Positions 1 to 9,175 of a stretch of 64,000 bases of DNA are shown in pieces. The DNA is taken from the NCBI RefSeq assembly GCF_039540515.1, contig NZ_BAABFA010000023.1, positions 1 to 64,000 of the forward strand. Reading direction: 5' to 3'. The notes under the pieces are model-generated. The model was given only the letters and a program-made list of their open reading frames with translations, made no database searches and was not told the origin of the DNA. Numbering within the stretch: the first letter of the stretch is position 1; each line of letters begins with the position of its first letter. Origin of the DNA: Nemorincola caseinilytica. GTDB lineage: Bacteria > Bacteroidota > Bacteroidia > Chitinophagales > Chitinophagaceae. The translations under genes and the position numbers were made by a program.

Positions 1-71
1 ATGTGAGGCTCTTTGCTTTTATATATCTACCAGGCGCATGTACACAGGCATCATTGCTTATCTTTGAGCCT

Positions 72-599
72 ATGACCCGTTACATAGCTTTCCTCAGAGC
101 CATCAATGTTGGTGGGCGCACCGTGAAAATGGAAGACCTGCGCCAGCATTTTGCAATGCCCGGCCTCAAGAACATATCTACTTATATACAGAGCGGGAAT
201 GTGATCTTCGAACACAGCAGTACCGATGTTCCAGCACTCACAGCCAAAATAGAGGCCCGCATGCTAAAGACACTAGGCTATGAAGTAAAGACATTTCTCA
301 AAACCCCTCCCGAATTACAGGCCATAGTTGCTGATACGCCATTCAAAGACATACCCGCCGATATGGCCCAGCATGTGAGCTTTCTTTCTGCAGTGCCTGC
401 AAAGGAGGCCGTAGAGCAGCTATTGCAGTTCCAGAATGAGAACGAGCAGTTCCACATCGTGGGTACAGATGTTTATATACTGGTAAAGAAGGGAGCATAT
501 GGCATGACGAAATTCTCCAATAATTTCTTGGAGAAAAAACTGAAAGTAGCGGCCACCACGCGCAACTGGGCCACCATCAGCAAGCTGGCTCAGATATGA
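72..599 (+). CDS. DUF1697 family protein
   Basis: The protein of about 175 residues begins MTRYIAFLRAINVGG, the typical opening of DUF1697 proteins, and continues with the family features NISTYIQSGNVIFE and a basic C-terminus (KLAQI). Family members are small soluble proteins of unknown biochemical role, widespread in bacteria. The open frame extends upstream to base 3, but the added residues do not match the family, so ATG 72 is the better start. It is a stand-alone gene; the next gene starts 41 bases downstream with its own -7 box. The family assignment is from recognised sequence pattern; function is unknown. Confidence 0.85.
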   Translation: MTRYIAFLRAINVGGRTVKMEDLRQHFAMPGLKNISTYIQSGNVIFEHSSTDVPALTAKIEARMLKTLGYEVKTFLKTPPELQAIVADTPFKDIPADMAQHVSFLSAVPAKEAVEQLLQFQNENEQFHIVGTDVYILVKKGAYGMTKFSNNFLEKKLKVAATTRNWATISKLAQI

Positions 600-603
600 G
601 CTA

Positions 604-611
604 TACTTTTG
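604..611 (+). promoter_or_regulatory. -7 box TACTTTTG for histidine kinase gene
   Basis: TACTTTTG fits the Bacteroidota sigma-A -7 consensus TAnnTTTG and lies 29 bases before ATG 641. I see no clear TTG -33 element 19-21 bases upstream, where the DUF1697 gene ends. The call is by consensus and position only. Confidence 0.4.
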
Positions 612-640
612 TTTTGGTCTATTACTGAGTATATTAGCAT

Positions 641-2740
641 ATGCGCTTTCTCAAATGTCTACTTGTTATATTTTTTATAGGGCTGCATTATGGCCAGGCT
701 CATGCGCAGAACAAGCAATTGAACGATAGCCTTGAACAAGTACTTAAGAATTTGCCTGCCAACGATACCATGCGTGTGCATGTACTGAATAAGCTAGGCA
801 AGATATACCGCAGCATTGACGGCAAGAAAGCGCGTACCTATATACAGCCATCCATAGAGCTGGGGCAGAAGCTGAATTTTTACCAGGGTGTGGCCGAGGC
901 ATATAATGTGCTTGCCATGATATGCGACTATGAGGGCAATTACCCCGAGGCTGAGAGGAATTACCATGCAGCTATAGCCATGGGCACTCGTTCTCCCGAT
1001 AAACTGAAGGTGGCAAAATTGTGGGATAATCTCGGGGGACTGTACAGCAGGATGAGCAAGTTCGATAGTGGACTTGCGGCCTACGACCGCTCCATGAAGA
1101 TAAAAGAGATACTGGGCGATAAAAAAGGTATAGCCCTTACGCTAGATCAGGTAGCCAATGTATACAACGCACAGGGCCGTTACCCAATGGCCCTTGAGCA
1201 TTACCTGCGTTCGCTGAAGATAAGGGAAGACCTGCCCGACAATAAAAAATTGCTTGGCACCAGCTACCTCCACCTTGCAATAGTATATGCGCAAATAAAG
1301 AACGATACCGAAGCGCTCAGTTACTATGCACGCGCATTGGACATACAAAAAGAAGAAAAGAATACAGAAGAGCTTCTGGCCATATACCTGAACAGGTCTT
1401 TCCTGTATGTGAACATGCAGCGCTACGAAGATGCCCTTGCTGATAACAAGGCCGCGCTGGAAATACTGAATAATAGCACCAACATAGCAGCGCTTGTGAA
1501 TTGCTACAATAGTATGGGCAGCATTCATAAGGCTTTGAAGAATACCGATGAGGCTATAAAATATTATAAGCTGGCATTGCCCCTGGCTATCGAGATGGAA
1601 GACCGCTACATGATGGCCACGCTGAACAATAGCCTTGGCGAGATGGCGGCCGTGAAGAAGAATTATGCCGAAGCACTAAAATATCTGGCCACAGGCCACG
1701 AGAACGCTGTGGCCGCAGGAGTGCTGGAGTATATAAAAGAGAACTACCTGGCCTATGCCGATGTATACAATGGCATGAACGACCATCGCAATGCATATAA
1801 GTACTACAAGCTGTACAGCGAAACAAAAGATTCTATACTCAATAAGGATAATAATGAGGTGATAGCGGAAATGAAGACCCGCTACGAAACAGAGAAGAAA
1901 GAGAAAGAGATACTGCAGCTCACCAGCGCCAGGCAAAAGCAGCAATTGCTGCTGAACGAGCGCAATAGGCAACTCACCCTATTCATAGGGCTGTTCGTGA
2001 TGGTGATAGGGGTAGGGGGCTGGCTTTACAACCGTAACCACCTGAAACAAAAAGCAAGGCTGGATATTGCCATAGCGAATACCGAGACAGTAAGGATGCA
2101 GACCATACTGGAGACCGAGCAGGCAGAGCGGAAGCGCATAGCCAAAGACCTGCACGACGAGTTGGGCTCGGGTATATCGCGCATAGTGCTCAGTAATGAG
2201 CAGGCGAAAAAACACATCAATGGCAATGTGTCACTGAACAATACGCTGCATAATATAGACAGGACCGTTACAGAACTGGCAGGTAATATGAACAGCCTCA
2301 TATGGGCCCTGCAGGTAGAGCATGTGACACTCGATAACCTCTTTGCCAGGATGAGGGAATTCGCCAGCGACTTCTTCGACGATTCGCCCATAGAACCTGT
2401 GCTGGACCTGCAGAACATCACTGATGTGATGCCCATGAACAAGGAAGAGCTGAAAGACCTGTACCTGGTGTACAAAGAGGCGCTGAACAATGCCATGAAG
2501 TATTCCAAAGCCTCGCAGATACACATAAACGCCTCACTGAACGAGGATATGCTGCATATATCTATACAGGACAATGGCGTAGGCATGAATACCGGTAATG
2601 AGCAACGTATGGGCAATGGCATAAATAATATGCGGCACAGGGTAGAGAAACATGGCGGCCGGTTCCAGATAGCCGGTGGGCCGGGAGGCACACATATACA
2701 GATAGCTGTACCGTTCATACCGGCTACATCCCGGGCCTGA
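641..2740 (+). CDS. TPR-repeat sensor histidine kinase
   Basis: The 699-residue protein starts with a signal peptide (residues 1-22, ending AHA|Q), so its sensor part should be periplasmic. About ten tetratricopeptide repeats fill residues 25-415. A coiled coil leads to one transmembrane helix near 445-465. The cytoplasmic part is a HisKA_3 dimerisation domain with RIAKDLHDELGSG (phospho-acceptor His505) and a HATPase with an N box (EALNNAMKYSKA), DNGVGM and GNGINNMRHR. This is the NarL/LuxR-partner class of kinase common in Bacteroidota. No response regulator gene is adjacent, so the kinase is an orphan here. The RND gene starts about 150 bases downstream. The TPR signal and its ligand cannot be inferred. 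Confidence 0.93.
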   Translation: MRFLKCLLVIFFIGLHYGQAHAQNKQLNDSLEQVLKNLPANDTMRVHVLNKLGKIYRSIDGKKARTYIQPSIELGQKLNFYQGVAEAYNVLAMICDYEGNYPEAERNYHAAIAMGTRSPDKLKVAKLWDNLGGLYSRMSKFDSGLAAYDRSMKIKEILGDKKGIALTLDQVANVYNAQGRYPMALEHYLRSLKIREDLPDNKKLLGTSYLHLAIVYAQIKNDTEALSYYARALDIQKEEKNTEELLAIYLNRSFLYVNMQRYEDALADNKAALEILNNSTNIAALVNCYNSMGSIHKALKNTDEAIKYYKLALPLAIEMEDRYMMATLNNSLGEMAAVKKNYAEALKYLATGHENAVAAGVLEYIKENYLAYADVYNGMNDHRNAYKYYKLYSETKDSILNKDNNEVIAEMKTRYETEKKEKEILQLTSARQKQQLLLNERNRQLTLFIGLFVMVIGVGGWLYNRNHLKQKARLDIAIANTETVRMQTILETEQAERKRIAKDLHDELGSGISRIVLSNEQAKKHINGNVSLNNTLHNIDRTVTELAGNMNSLIWALQVEHVTLDNLFARMREFASDFFDDSPIEPVLDLQNITDVMPMNKEELKDLYLVYKEALNNAMKYSKASQIHINASLNEDMLHISIQDNGVGMNTGNEQRMGNGINNMRHRVEKHGGRFQIAGGPGGTHIQIAVPFIPATSRA

Positions 2741-2782
2741 AGCCCTCATATATCATAATACATACCTGCCTTATTCTTAGTG

Positions 2783-2796
2783 GCCTTTGCAAAGGC
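2783..2796. repeat. 14-bp perfect palindrome between kinase and RND genes
   Basis: GCCTTTGCAAAGGC reads identically on both strands. It lies 43 bases after the kinase stop and about 70 bases upstream of the RND -7 box. It is followed by an A-run rather than a T-run on the plus strand, so it does not look like a terminator for the kinase gene. It could be a regulator-binding site, but nothing else supports that. Confidence 0.35.
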
Positions 2797-2864
2797 ATAA
2801 AAAAACTATATCAGCCTATGTACATAGTCGATACAGGTAGGTACATGTTTATGGTCAAATGTCC

Positions 2865-2872
2865 TAATTTTG
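2865..2872 (+). promoter_or_regulatory. -7 box TAATTTTG for RND permease gene
   Basis: TAATTTTG matches TAnnTTTG and lies 16 bases before ATG 2889. The region 19-21 bases upstream (GTTTATG) has no clean TTG. It suggests the pump gene is transcribed separately from the histidine kinase. Confidence 0.45.
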
Positions 2873-2888
2873 ATAGGATATCTCATTC

Positions 2889-5800
2889 ATGAGCCTACCT
2901 TCATTATCGCTGCGACGCCCGGTTCTGGCCATTGTGCTCAACATCATCATTGTTGTATTCGGGGCTATAGGGTTCAAAACGCTGGGCGTAAGGGACTATC
3001 CGTCCATCGATCCGCCCATCATCAATGTAAAGACCACCTATGCAGGTGCCAACCCGGATGTGGTAGAATCGCAGATCACAGAGCCGCTGGAAAAATCTAT
3101 AAACGGTATTGCCGGTGTAAAGAACATTTCATCGACCAGCCTGCAGGGTACCAGCAGCATCAGTGTAGAGTTCGATCTGTCTGTCGACCTGGAGGCTGCG
3201 GCCAATGATGTGCGTGATAAGGTATCGCAGGCCATAAAGAGCCTGCCACAGAACATAGATGGCCCACCTGTAGTGGCCAAATCGGATGCCAGTAGCTCGC
3301 CCATCATATCTATGACGGTACAGAGCATGACAAAGAACCCCATGCAGCTTACCGACTATGCAGAGAATGTACTGCTGGAACGTCTGCAGACCATACCGGG
3401 TGTAAGTAGCATACAGGTATGGGGGCAGAAGTCGTACGCCATGCGCCTCTGGCTCGATCCGCTGAAGATGGCTGCCTATGGTATCACTTTTTCCGATGTG
3501 CAGGCAGCGCTCGATAAGCAGAACGTAGAGCTGCCCGCGGGCAAGATATCGGGTGCAGGTACCGAGCTTGCTGTGCGTACACTGGGCAGGCTCAATAACG
3601 AGGAGGATTTCAATAACCTCATCATTCGCAATATAGACAGTACCGATATACACCTCAGCGATATAGGCGAGGCAGTGCTGGGCGCTGCCAATGAGGAAAC
3701 ACAGCTAAAGGAAAGTGGTGTACCTATGGTGGCGCTGGCCATCATCCCGCAGCCGGGCTCCAACTATGTTGCCATCTCCGATGAGTTCTACAAGCGTTAT
3801 GAGCAGATAAAGAAAGACATCCCCGGCGACTTCAAGGTAGATATCGCAATGGATACCACTACTTTTATCAAGAAGTCTATAACAGAGGTAGAGGAAACAC
3901 TGCTCATTGCCTTCCTGCTCGTTATCATCATCATATACCTCTTCTTCCGCGACTGGCTTATTGCCTTCCGCCCCCTTATCGATATCCCGGTGAGCCTTAT
4001 AGGTGCGTTCTTCATCATGTACATCATGGGCTTCACCATTAATATCCTCAGCCTGCTGGCCATAGTACTTGCCACCGGCCTTGTGGTAGATGATGGTATA
4101 GTGGTAACAGAGAACATCTTCCGAAAGATAGAGCAGGGCATGAACAAGCACCGCGCCGCCAAAGAGGGTAGCGAGGAGATATACTTTGCGGTTATCTCTA
4201 CTTCCATCACACTGGCTGTAGTGTTCCTGCCCATCATATTCCTGCAGGGCTTCACCGGCAGGCTCTTTCGCGAGTTCGGTATAGTGGTGGCGGGCGCCGT
4301 GCTTATATCGGCATTCGTATCACTCACCCTCACACCTGTGCTCAATGTGCTCATGACAAGGGATGTACACAAACCCTCGCGTTTCTACACTCGGTCAGAG
4401 CCCTTCTTCCTGTGGATGGAGCGCACCTACAAGAACGGCCTGGTATGGATAATGGGCCGCCGGTGGATAGCGCTTGCAGGTGTGCTGGCATGTTTCGCGC
4501 TTATATGGTTCATAGGCAAAGGTCTGCAGAGCGAGCTCGCGCCCATGGAGGACCGCAGCCGTTTCCGCCTGCAGGTCAGTGCGCCCGAAGGCACATCTTA
4601 CGATGCCATGGACAACTATATGGATCAATTGGTGAATGTGCTTATGGACAGCATACCCGAGAAGAGGGTGGTGCTTTCCATTACAGCGCCCGGCTTCTCC
4701 AATGGTTCCATCAATTCGGGCATGGCCAATGTGCGCCTCTCTGAGCCCAATGAGCGTACCCGCAGTCAGGCCGATATAGTGCAGAACCTGGGCAAGGGAC
4801 TGCAGAAAAAGAGCTTCGGTAAGGCATTCCCCATACAGGAGCAGACAATATCGGTGAAACGCAGCGGTAGCGCCTTTCCTGTAGCCTTCGTGTTGCAGAA
4901 CATAGATTTCACCAAGCTGCAGAAGGTGTTGCCACGCTTCATGGACGAGGCCAATGCCGACAAGACCTTCCAGGGTGTGGATGTGGATCTCAAGTTCAAT
5001 AAGCCGGAGCTGTCCGTAAGCATAGACCGTGCAAAGGCATCGGATATGGGCGTGTCCATCAGCGATGTATCGCAGACGTTGCAGTTCGCCCTCAGCAATG
5101 GCCGCATGGGTTACTTCACCATGAGCGGCAAGCAGTACCAGGTGATAGGCCAGGTGTTCCGTGGCGACAGGGACGAGCCTGTGGACCTCGGGCAATACTA
5201 TGTGCGCACCCGCAGTGGCGAGCTCGTATCGCTGGATAACATTGTAGAGATGAAGGAGACCACAAGCCCTTCGCAGATATTCCACTACAACCGTTACAAA
5301 TCGGCCACCATATCGGCCAACCTGGCCACGGGCAAGACCATAGGCGATGGTATAGATGCCATGACGGCCATCTACGAAAAGCTGGAAAAAGAAAAAGTGA
5401 TAGACGATAGCTTCAGTTATGGACTGGCAGGTTCTTCGCAAGACTATGCAGAGAGTGCGTCCAATACTTCGTTCGCCTTCCTGCTGGCGCTGGCGCTCAT
5501 ATACCTCATACTTGCAGCCCAGTTCGATAGCTTCATCGATCCTTTCATCATTATGCTTACAGTGCCCCTTGCGCTGGCAGGCGCTGTCCTCACGCTCTGG
5601 GCATACGGGCAAACGCTCAATATCTTCTCGCAGATAGGTATGATCATGCTCATAGGCCTTGTTACCAAGAACGGTATACTGATAGTAGAGTACGCCAACA
5701 ACCTGCGTGAGAAGGGGGCATCAAGGATGGATGCAGCAGTAGAGGCCGCCAGCCTGCGTATGCGCCCTATACTCATGACCAGCCTGGCCATGGTGTTCGG

Positions 5801-5990
5801 TGCGCTGCCCATTGCGCTGTCGCTGGGTGCAGCATCTACCAGCCGCAAGCCACTGGGCCTGGTCATAGTAGGCGGAGTCATGTTCTCGCTCGTGCTGTCG
5901 CTATTCATAGTACCGGTCATATACAGCTACCTTTCGCGCCGCAAGGTGAAGGAAGCATCTATACCCGAGGCCGATAGGCTGGGGGAATGA
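2889..5990 (+). CDS. RND family efflux transporter permease subunit
   Basis: The 1033-residue protein has the normal AcrB/MdtB/MexB length and two-fold layout. Each half has a first transmembrane helix (RRPVLAIVLNIIIVVFG at the start), a periplasmic porter loop and a helix bundle. TM4 carries the proton-relay pair in VVDDGIVVTEN (Asp401, Asp402). TM10 carries the matching lysine in LVTKNGILIVE (Lys927). It should be an inner-membrane proton antiporter exporting drugs or other amphiphiles. Neither a periplasmic adaptor (HlyD/MFP) nor a TolC-like outer-membrane gene is next to it. It converges with the GNAT gene with a gap of only four bases. Substrate is unknown. Confidence 0.95.
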   Translation: MSLPSLSLRRPVLAIVLNIIIVVFGAIGFKTLGVRDYPSIDPPIINVKTTYAGANPDVVESQITEPLEKSINGIAGVKNISSTSLQGTSSISVEFDLSVDLEAAANDVRDKVSQAIKSLPQNIDGPPVVAKSDASSSPIISMTVQSMTKNPMQLTDYAENVLLERLQTIPGVSSIQVWGQKSYAMRLWLDPLKMAAYGITFSDVQAALDKQNVELPAGKISGAGTELAVRTLGRLNNEEDFNNLIIRNIDSTDIHLSDIGEAVLGAANEETQLKESGVPMVALAIIPQPGSNYVAISDEFYKRYEQIKKDIPGDFKVDIAMDTTTFIKKSITEVEETLLIAFLLVIIIIYLFFRDWLIAFRPLIDIPVSLIGAFFIMYIMGFTINILSLLAIVLATGLVVDDGIVVTENIFRKIEQGMNKHRAAKEGSEEIYFAVISTSITLAVVFLPIIFLQGFTGRLFREFGIVVAGAVLISAFVSLTLTPVLNVLMTRDVHKPSRFYTRSEPFFLWMERTYKNGLVWIMGRRWIALAGVLACFALIWFIGKGLQSELAPMEDRSRFRLQVSAPEGTSYDAMDNYMDQLVNVLMDSIPEKRVVLSITAPGFSNGSINSGMANVRLSEPNERTRSQADIVQNLGKGLQKKSFGKAFPIQEQTISVKRSGSAFPVAFVLQNIDFTKLQKVLPRFMDEANADKTFQGVDVDLKFNKPELSVSIDRAKASDMGVSISDVSQTLQFALSNGRMGYFTMSGKQYQVIGQVFRGDRDEPVDLGQYYVRTRSGELVSLDNIVEMKETTSPSQIFHYNRYKSATISANLATGKTIGDGIDAMTAIYEKLEKEKVIDDSFSYGLAGSSQDYAESASNTSFAFLLALALIYLILAAQFDSFIDPFIIMLTVPLALAGAVLTLWAYGQTLNIFSQIGMIMLIGLVTKNGILIVEYANNLREKGASRMDAAVEAASLRMRPILMTSLAMVFGALPIALSLGAASTSRKPLGLVIVGGVMFSLVLSLFIVPVIYSYLSRRKVKEASIPEADRLGE

Positions 5991-5994
5991 TAGC

Positions 5995-6441
5995 TCACTC
6001 CGCGTTACGTTCCCGCCATTGTTCGGCCCTCATTTCGAAACGTATCTCGCCCTTGTCATATGTACCTGTCTCCTGCCAGCCTGCTGTGCGGTAGAAGGCC
6101 GCTGCACGCGTACCCGGCGATGTACTGAGCCATATGGTGGCAGCGGTCTGCGAGAAATACCAATGCAGCATGGCATCGTGCAGCCTGCGGCCTATGCCCC
6201 GGCGTTCGTAGGCCGGGTGCAGGAAGAGGGCCCATACATTGTTATGCAAAAGGTCGGCGATGGCAAAGCCCACCACATGTCCATCGGCCTCATACACCCA
6301 TCCCTTACCATATTCGGTCATATAGGTCACATAGTCCGCATCGGGTACCAGCGCGGGGTCGGAGAGTACATTCTCGCGTACCGAATTGCGCACCACCTGC
6401 ATTTGTGGTATGTCGGCAAGGGTAGCTTCTCTTAGTGCCAT
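5995..6441 (-). CDS. GNAT family N-acetyltransferase
   Basis: From ATG 6441 the protein is about 148 residues and begins MALREATLADIPQM. It contains the acetyl-CoA motif A region HPAYERRGIGRRLHDAML (R/QxxGxG/A loop) and a C-terminal AAFYRTAGWQETG beta-strand/helix typical of GNAT enzymes. It should transfer an acetyl group to an unidentified small molecule or protein. The stop of the upstream gene overlaps this ATG as TGATG, which suggests translational coupling; an alternative start at 6462 would overlap more. Substrate cannot be predicted. Confidence 0.88.
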   Translation of the reverse strand: MALREATLADIPQMQVVRNSVRENVLSDPALVPDADYVTYMTEYGKGWVYEADGHVVGFAIADLLHNNVWALFLHPAYERRGIGRRLHDAMLHWYFSQTAATIWLSTSPGTRAAAFYRTAGWQETGTYDKGEIRFEMRAEQWRERNAE

Positions 6442-6848
6442 CAGGCCAGTTTTACCAGGCATCTTACATCATTTGGGTTCAGGTACATTTCCAGGCAGTA
6501 GCCGTTCGGGTCTATACGGTCGTCCTGTATCATTTGCTGAAATGTGCGGCCTATGCTCTCTACATCGGCCATGAAGTTGTGAATGTCCTTGCCCAGGTAT
6601 TCGCCTTTCTTTATCACAAAGGGCGAGAACTCGCCACCCGGTATGCCGTCGGCCTCGGTCAGTTTTACCGCTGCCTTATATACCAGCGACCCCTTTCCAT
6701 CCGGCCACGATATGCCGAAATAGGTACGGCCATTGCCGGGCGGATAAGTGGCATGCAGCCTGTTGTAGATATCTGCCAGTCCATCGGGGAAGGAAGTGGC
6801 AGTGAGGCAGTATATCGTAATGTCGTTCTCAAAAGTGTAAATGTTCAT
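6441..6848 (-). CDS. Hypothetical protein, possibly GyrI-like/effector-binding fold
   Basis: This soluble 135-residue protein begins MNIYTFENDITIYCLTATSF. The pattern, with FPDGLADIYNRL, RTYFGISWPDGKG, KLTEADGIPGGEFSPFVIKKGEY and an acidic C-terminal strand, resembles stand-alone AraC/GyrI effector-binding domains. I infer that from pattern only. It is the first gene of a two-gene operon with the GNAT enzyme (TGATG overlap). Its promoter is well supported: TTTG, 20 bases, TATTTTTG, about 18 bases before the ATG. The same bases act as terminator for the gene upstream. A role in small-molecule binding is possible but not shown. Confidence 0.7.
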   Translation of the reverse strand: MNIYTFENDITIYCLTATSFPDGLADIYNRLHATYPPGNGRTYFGISWPDGKGSLVYKAAVKLTEADGIPGGEFSPFVIKKGEYLGKDIHNFMADVESIGRTFQQMIQDDRIDPNGYCLEMYLNPNDVRCLVKLA

Positions 6849-6866
6849 AGCATTATTGTTATGCTA

Positions 6867-6907
6867 CAAAAATACCGGGCATTCGCCAGTGCGGCAAATG
6901 CCCGGTA
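6867..6907 (-). promoter_or_regulatory. Fused terminator and promoter
   Basis: Read on the minus strand, an 11-bp perfect stem (6897-6907 with 6873-6883, 13-base loop) is followed directly by TTTTTG, the form of a rho-independent terminator for the T9SS gene that ends at 6927. The same bases contain TATTTTTG at 6874-6867, a perfect TAnnTTTG -7 box. TTTG at 6898-6895, within the loop and 3-prime arm, gives a -33 box with a 20-base spacer. This promoter would drive the effector-binding/GNAT operon starting at 6848. Both readings follow directly from the sequence; activity is inferred. Confidence 0.6.
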
Positions 6908-6926
6908 CTATGGTTTACACTCCTTA

Positions 6927-8945
6927 TTATTTCACCACCGATAGCAGTTGCGATACGCGTATATCGCCGCTGCGCAGCATTACGGTATAAAGGCCTGCGG
7001 GCAGGTCTGCAGTAGATATGCTTATCTCCTGCATGCCTGCCATTTGTCGGGCGGGCGCTATGGCCACTCTGCGGCCCAGTGCATCATACACACATACATC
7101 CGTCACAGTGGCTTCGCCTAGTGCAAAGGATACCCTTACTTCATCGCTGGCAGGGTTGGGGTATAGCCGCATCTCTACGGGTGCTGCGTTACTTGTGCTG
7201 CTTACAGCAGCAGGCGCACCGGCCACCGGCGGGTGCGATGTGGTAGCGCTGTTCAGCACATGCCCATAGGTGGGGCTTTCAGTATTATTGTCTATCAGCA
7301 GGGCTATGCAGCGCAGCCTGTTGGGGTTCCAGTTGGCAGGTATGGTCACAGCCGGAAAGTCGTAAGAATAGAAAGAGTCGGTATGCAATGCAGAGGGCAG
7401 GCTTCCGGCTATACCATTGGGGTTCCTGTATAGGTCTTCGGGAATGCTCCATCGGGCTACAAAGCGGAACTTTATGCTGCCGGGGGCTATTATATCGGCA
7501 GAGTCGTCAAAGCTGTAGCCGCAGCCATACATTTCCAGCGCAGAGATATGGTAGGCGTTCGCCTGCTGGAACCACCAGTCCGTACCCGTCACGCCATCTT
7601 CGGTCACTATCAGTTCCAGCCTGTGGTCGCCGGTCAGTTCCATGGCGGGTTTTATGGTGGCGCGTGCTTTTAGTACGCCGCCGGTAGTGGTCTGTGTCAC
7701 GCCTATGTCTGCAAAGCCGAATGTTTTCTTGTTCAGCCGCATCTCGTTGAATGTCTCGTCCAGGAGGTGCTTCTTGCGTCTGTCCAGTATCAGCGATGGG
7801 TAGCCATTCATCATATTGCGGTTGGTGAATGTGTCGTATATGCGTGTGGTAGCATTATCTTTCGCCATACCATCCTGCTCTACTTTAGAGTGTACACATA
7901 CTATGCTGGCATATGCCGAATCCATCTTCCACAGCGAGTCCATATATACTATTCCCTTGGGGCACCAGCCGCACCATGTACCTGTCAGTTCCTCGGTAAA
8001 GAGTCTTTTGGTAGGCATGTGTGGTGCCGCGAACCCGGTGATGGTGGTGCGTATGGTATCGTTGGCGGGGTTGGTATCGCCGGGTGCCGCTATCCATATC
8101 TTCACATCTTTAGGACCCACAGATGGCACCACATAGGGTACCGAGAACGCCGTGAAAGATGTGACCCCGAACGAAGTACAGACCGGAGAAGTGAAGAACT
8201 GCGACATAGGCGTACCGCTGCCTATCTGCCAGTATACCGTATAGGCCGTTGCATCCGTCAGGCCGGCATTGTATATACCGCCTATGAAGGTGGCGGAATC
8301 GCCCACCCTTACATAGCTTTCTACTGTGCCCTTCTGTGGGGTTATGTAGGTAATGCCCAGGTCGGCAGCGGCTATGGGGTCGAAGATCTTTATGTTGTCG
8401 ATAGCTAAGCCGAACAGGCCGCCACCATAGGCGCCCGAACCGGGCGTACTGTGATAGCAGAAACGCAGCTTGCAATTGGTAGCGCCAGTATAGGCAGACA
8501 TGTCCATGAATTCCGTTGCCCATAGGCCGGTGATATCCACAGTATCCAATACGGTAAAAGAGGCGCCCCCGTTCGTCGATATCTCCACCCAGGCTATCTC
8601 ATATCCCCAGAAACCCATGTGTACGCAGTCGAAAGAAAGGTGTGGGTTCGTAGCCCCTGCCATGCTGAAGGTAGTTGTGGTCAGTTGTGCTACATCGTTC
8701 CAGAATTTTTTGTTGTCATCTACTATGCAGTATGTAGTGTGGTCGGCCACCTCACCTAGTGGCCAGCGTGTGGGGCCTTTATGTGTCTCCCACCCGTCGC
8801 CCCCGCCAGAGTGGGTCTCTGTCCACCCCGTAGGCAGGCCGGGTACGGCAACGCTCTCAAAATTCTGAGAGTAGATGATGGTCTGCGCGTATGCCCTTAG
8901 CATACCGCAGGTAATGACAAGAACGAACAATAAATATTTTCTCAT
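6927..8945 (-). CDS. Secreted Omp28-like protein with T9SS sorting domain
   Basis: The 672-residue protein has a signal peptide (1-20, ending AYA|Q). A galactose-binding-like choice-of-anchor J domain follows (about 25-190, IYSQNFESVAVPGLPTGW at the start). A beta-sandwich spans about 195-305. A thioredoxin-like Omp28 segment has TWCGWCPKG (Cys325, Cys328, a CxxC). The C-terminus is a type A T9SS sorting domain (LYPNPASDEV to the end), which directs export through the outer membrane and usually cleavage with attachment to A-LPS. The CxxC could make it redox active or could be structural. It is transcribed alone and ends in the terminator at 6867-6907. Confidence 0.88.
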   Translation of the reverse strand: MRKYLLFVLVITCGMLRAYAQTIIYSQNFESVAVPGLPTGWTETHSGGGDGWETHKGPTRWPLGEVADHTTYCIVDDNKKFWNDVAQLTTTTFSMAGATNPHLSFDCVHMGFWGYEIAWVEISTNGGASFTVLDTVDITGLWATEFMDMSAYTGATNCKLRFCYHSTPGSGAYGGGLFGLAIDNIKIFDPIAAADLGITYITPQKGTVESYVRVGDSATFIGGIYNAGLTDATAYTVYWQIGSGTPMSQFFTSPVCTSFGVTSFTAFSVPYVVPSVGPKDVKIWIAAPGDTNPANDTIRTTITGFAAPHMPTKRLFTEELTGTWCGWCPKGIVYMDSLWKMDSAYASIVCVHSKVEQDGMAKDNATTRIYDTFTNRNMMNGYPSLILDRRKKHLLDETFNEMRLNKKTFGFADIGVTQTTTGGVLKARATIKPAMELTGDHRLELIVTEDGVTGTDWWFQQANAYHISALEMYGCGYSFDDSADIIAPGSIKFRFVARWSIPEDLYRNPNGIAGSLPSALHTDSFYSYDFPAVTIPANWNPNRLRCIALLIDNNTESPTYGHVLNSATTSHPPVAGAPAAVSSTSNAAPVEMRLYPNPASDEVRVSFALGEATVTDVCVYDALGRRVAIAPARQMAGMQEISISTADLPAGLYTVMLRSGDIRVSQLLSVVK

Positions 8946-9175
8946 GTTTTTAGTTCCTCATGGTAGATACACACTTTAAGACAGTACAGAAATAGAAAAT
9001 GTTTGATAGAAGCGCACATTTAATGGTAAAATGATGTGGTCGCAGTTATCGGCCGATACTTATACATTGTTGCTTATTCACCTGCGGTATATGGAAATGT
9101 TATAAAAAGTATGCTACCCTGCAAAAACGTCCATCCATCCCCAAATTCCCTTAAATTGCGTTGTTACAGAACTCT

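Noticed and set aside
4395..5612. 405-codon open frame on the minus strand
   Set aside because: Antisense to the RND permease; His/Tyr/Cys-rich composition and no family match.
9161..9175. TTG start for the DUF4175 gene
   Set aside because: ATG 9176 is 15 bases downstream, in frame, and begins the natural N-terminus.
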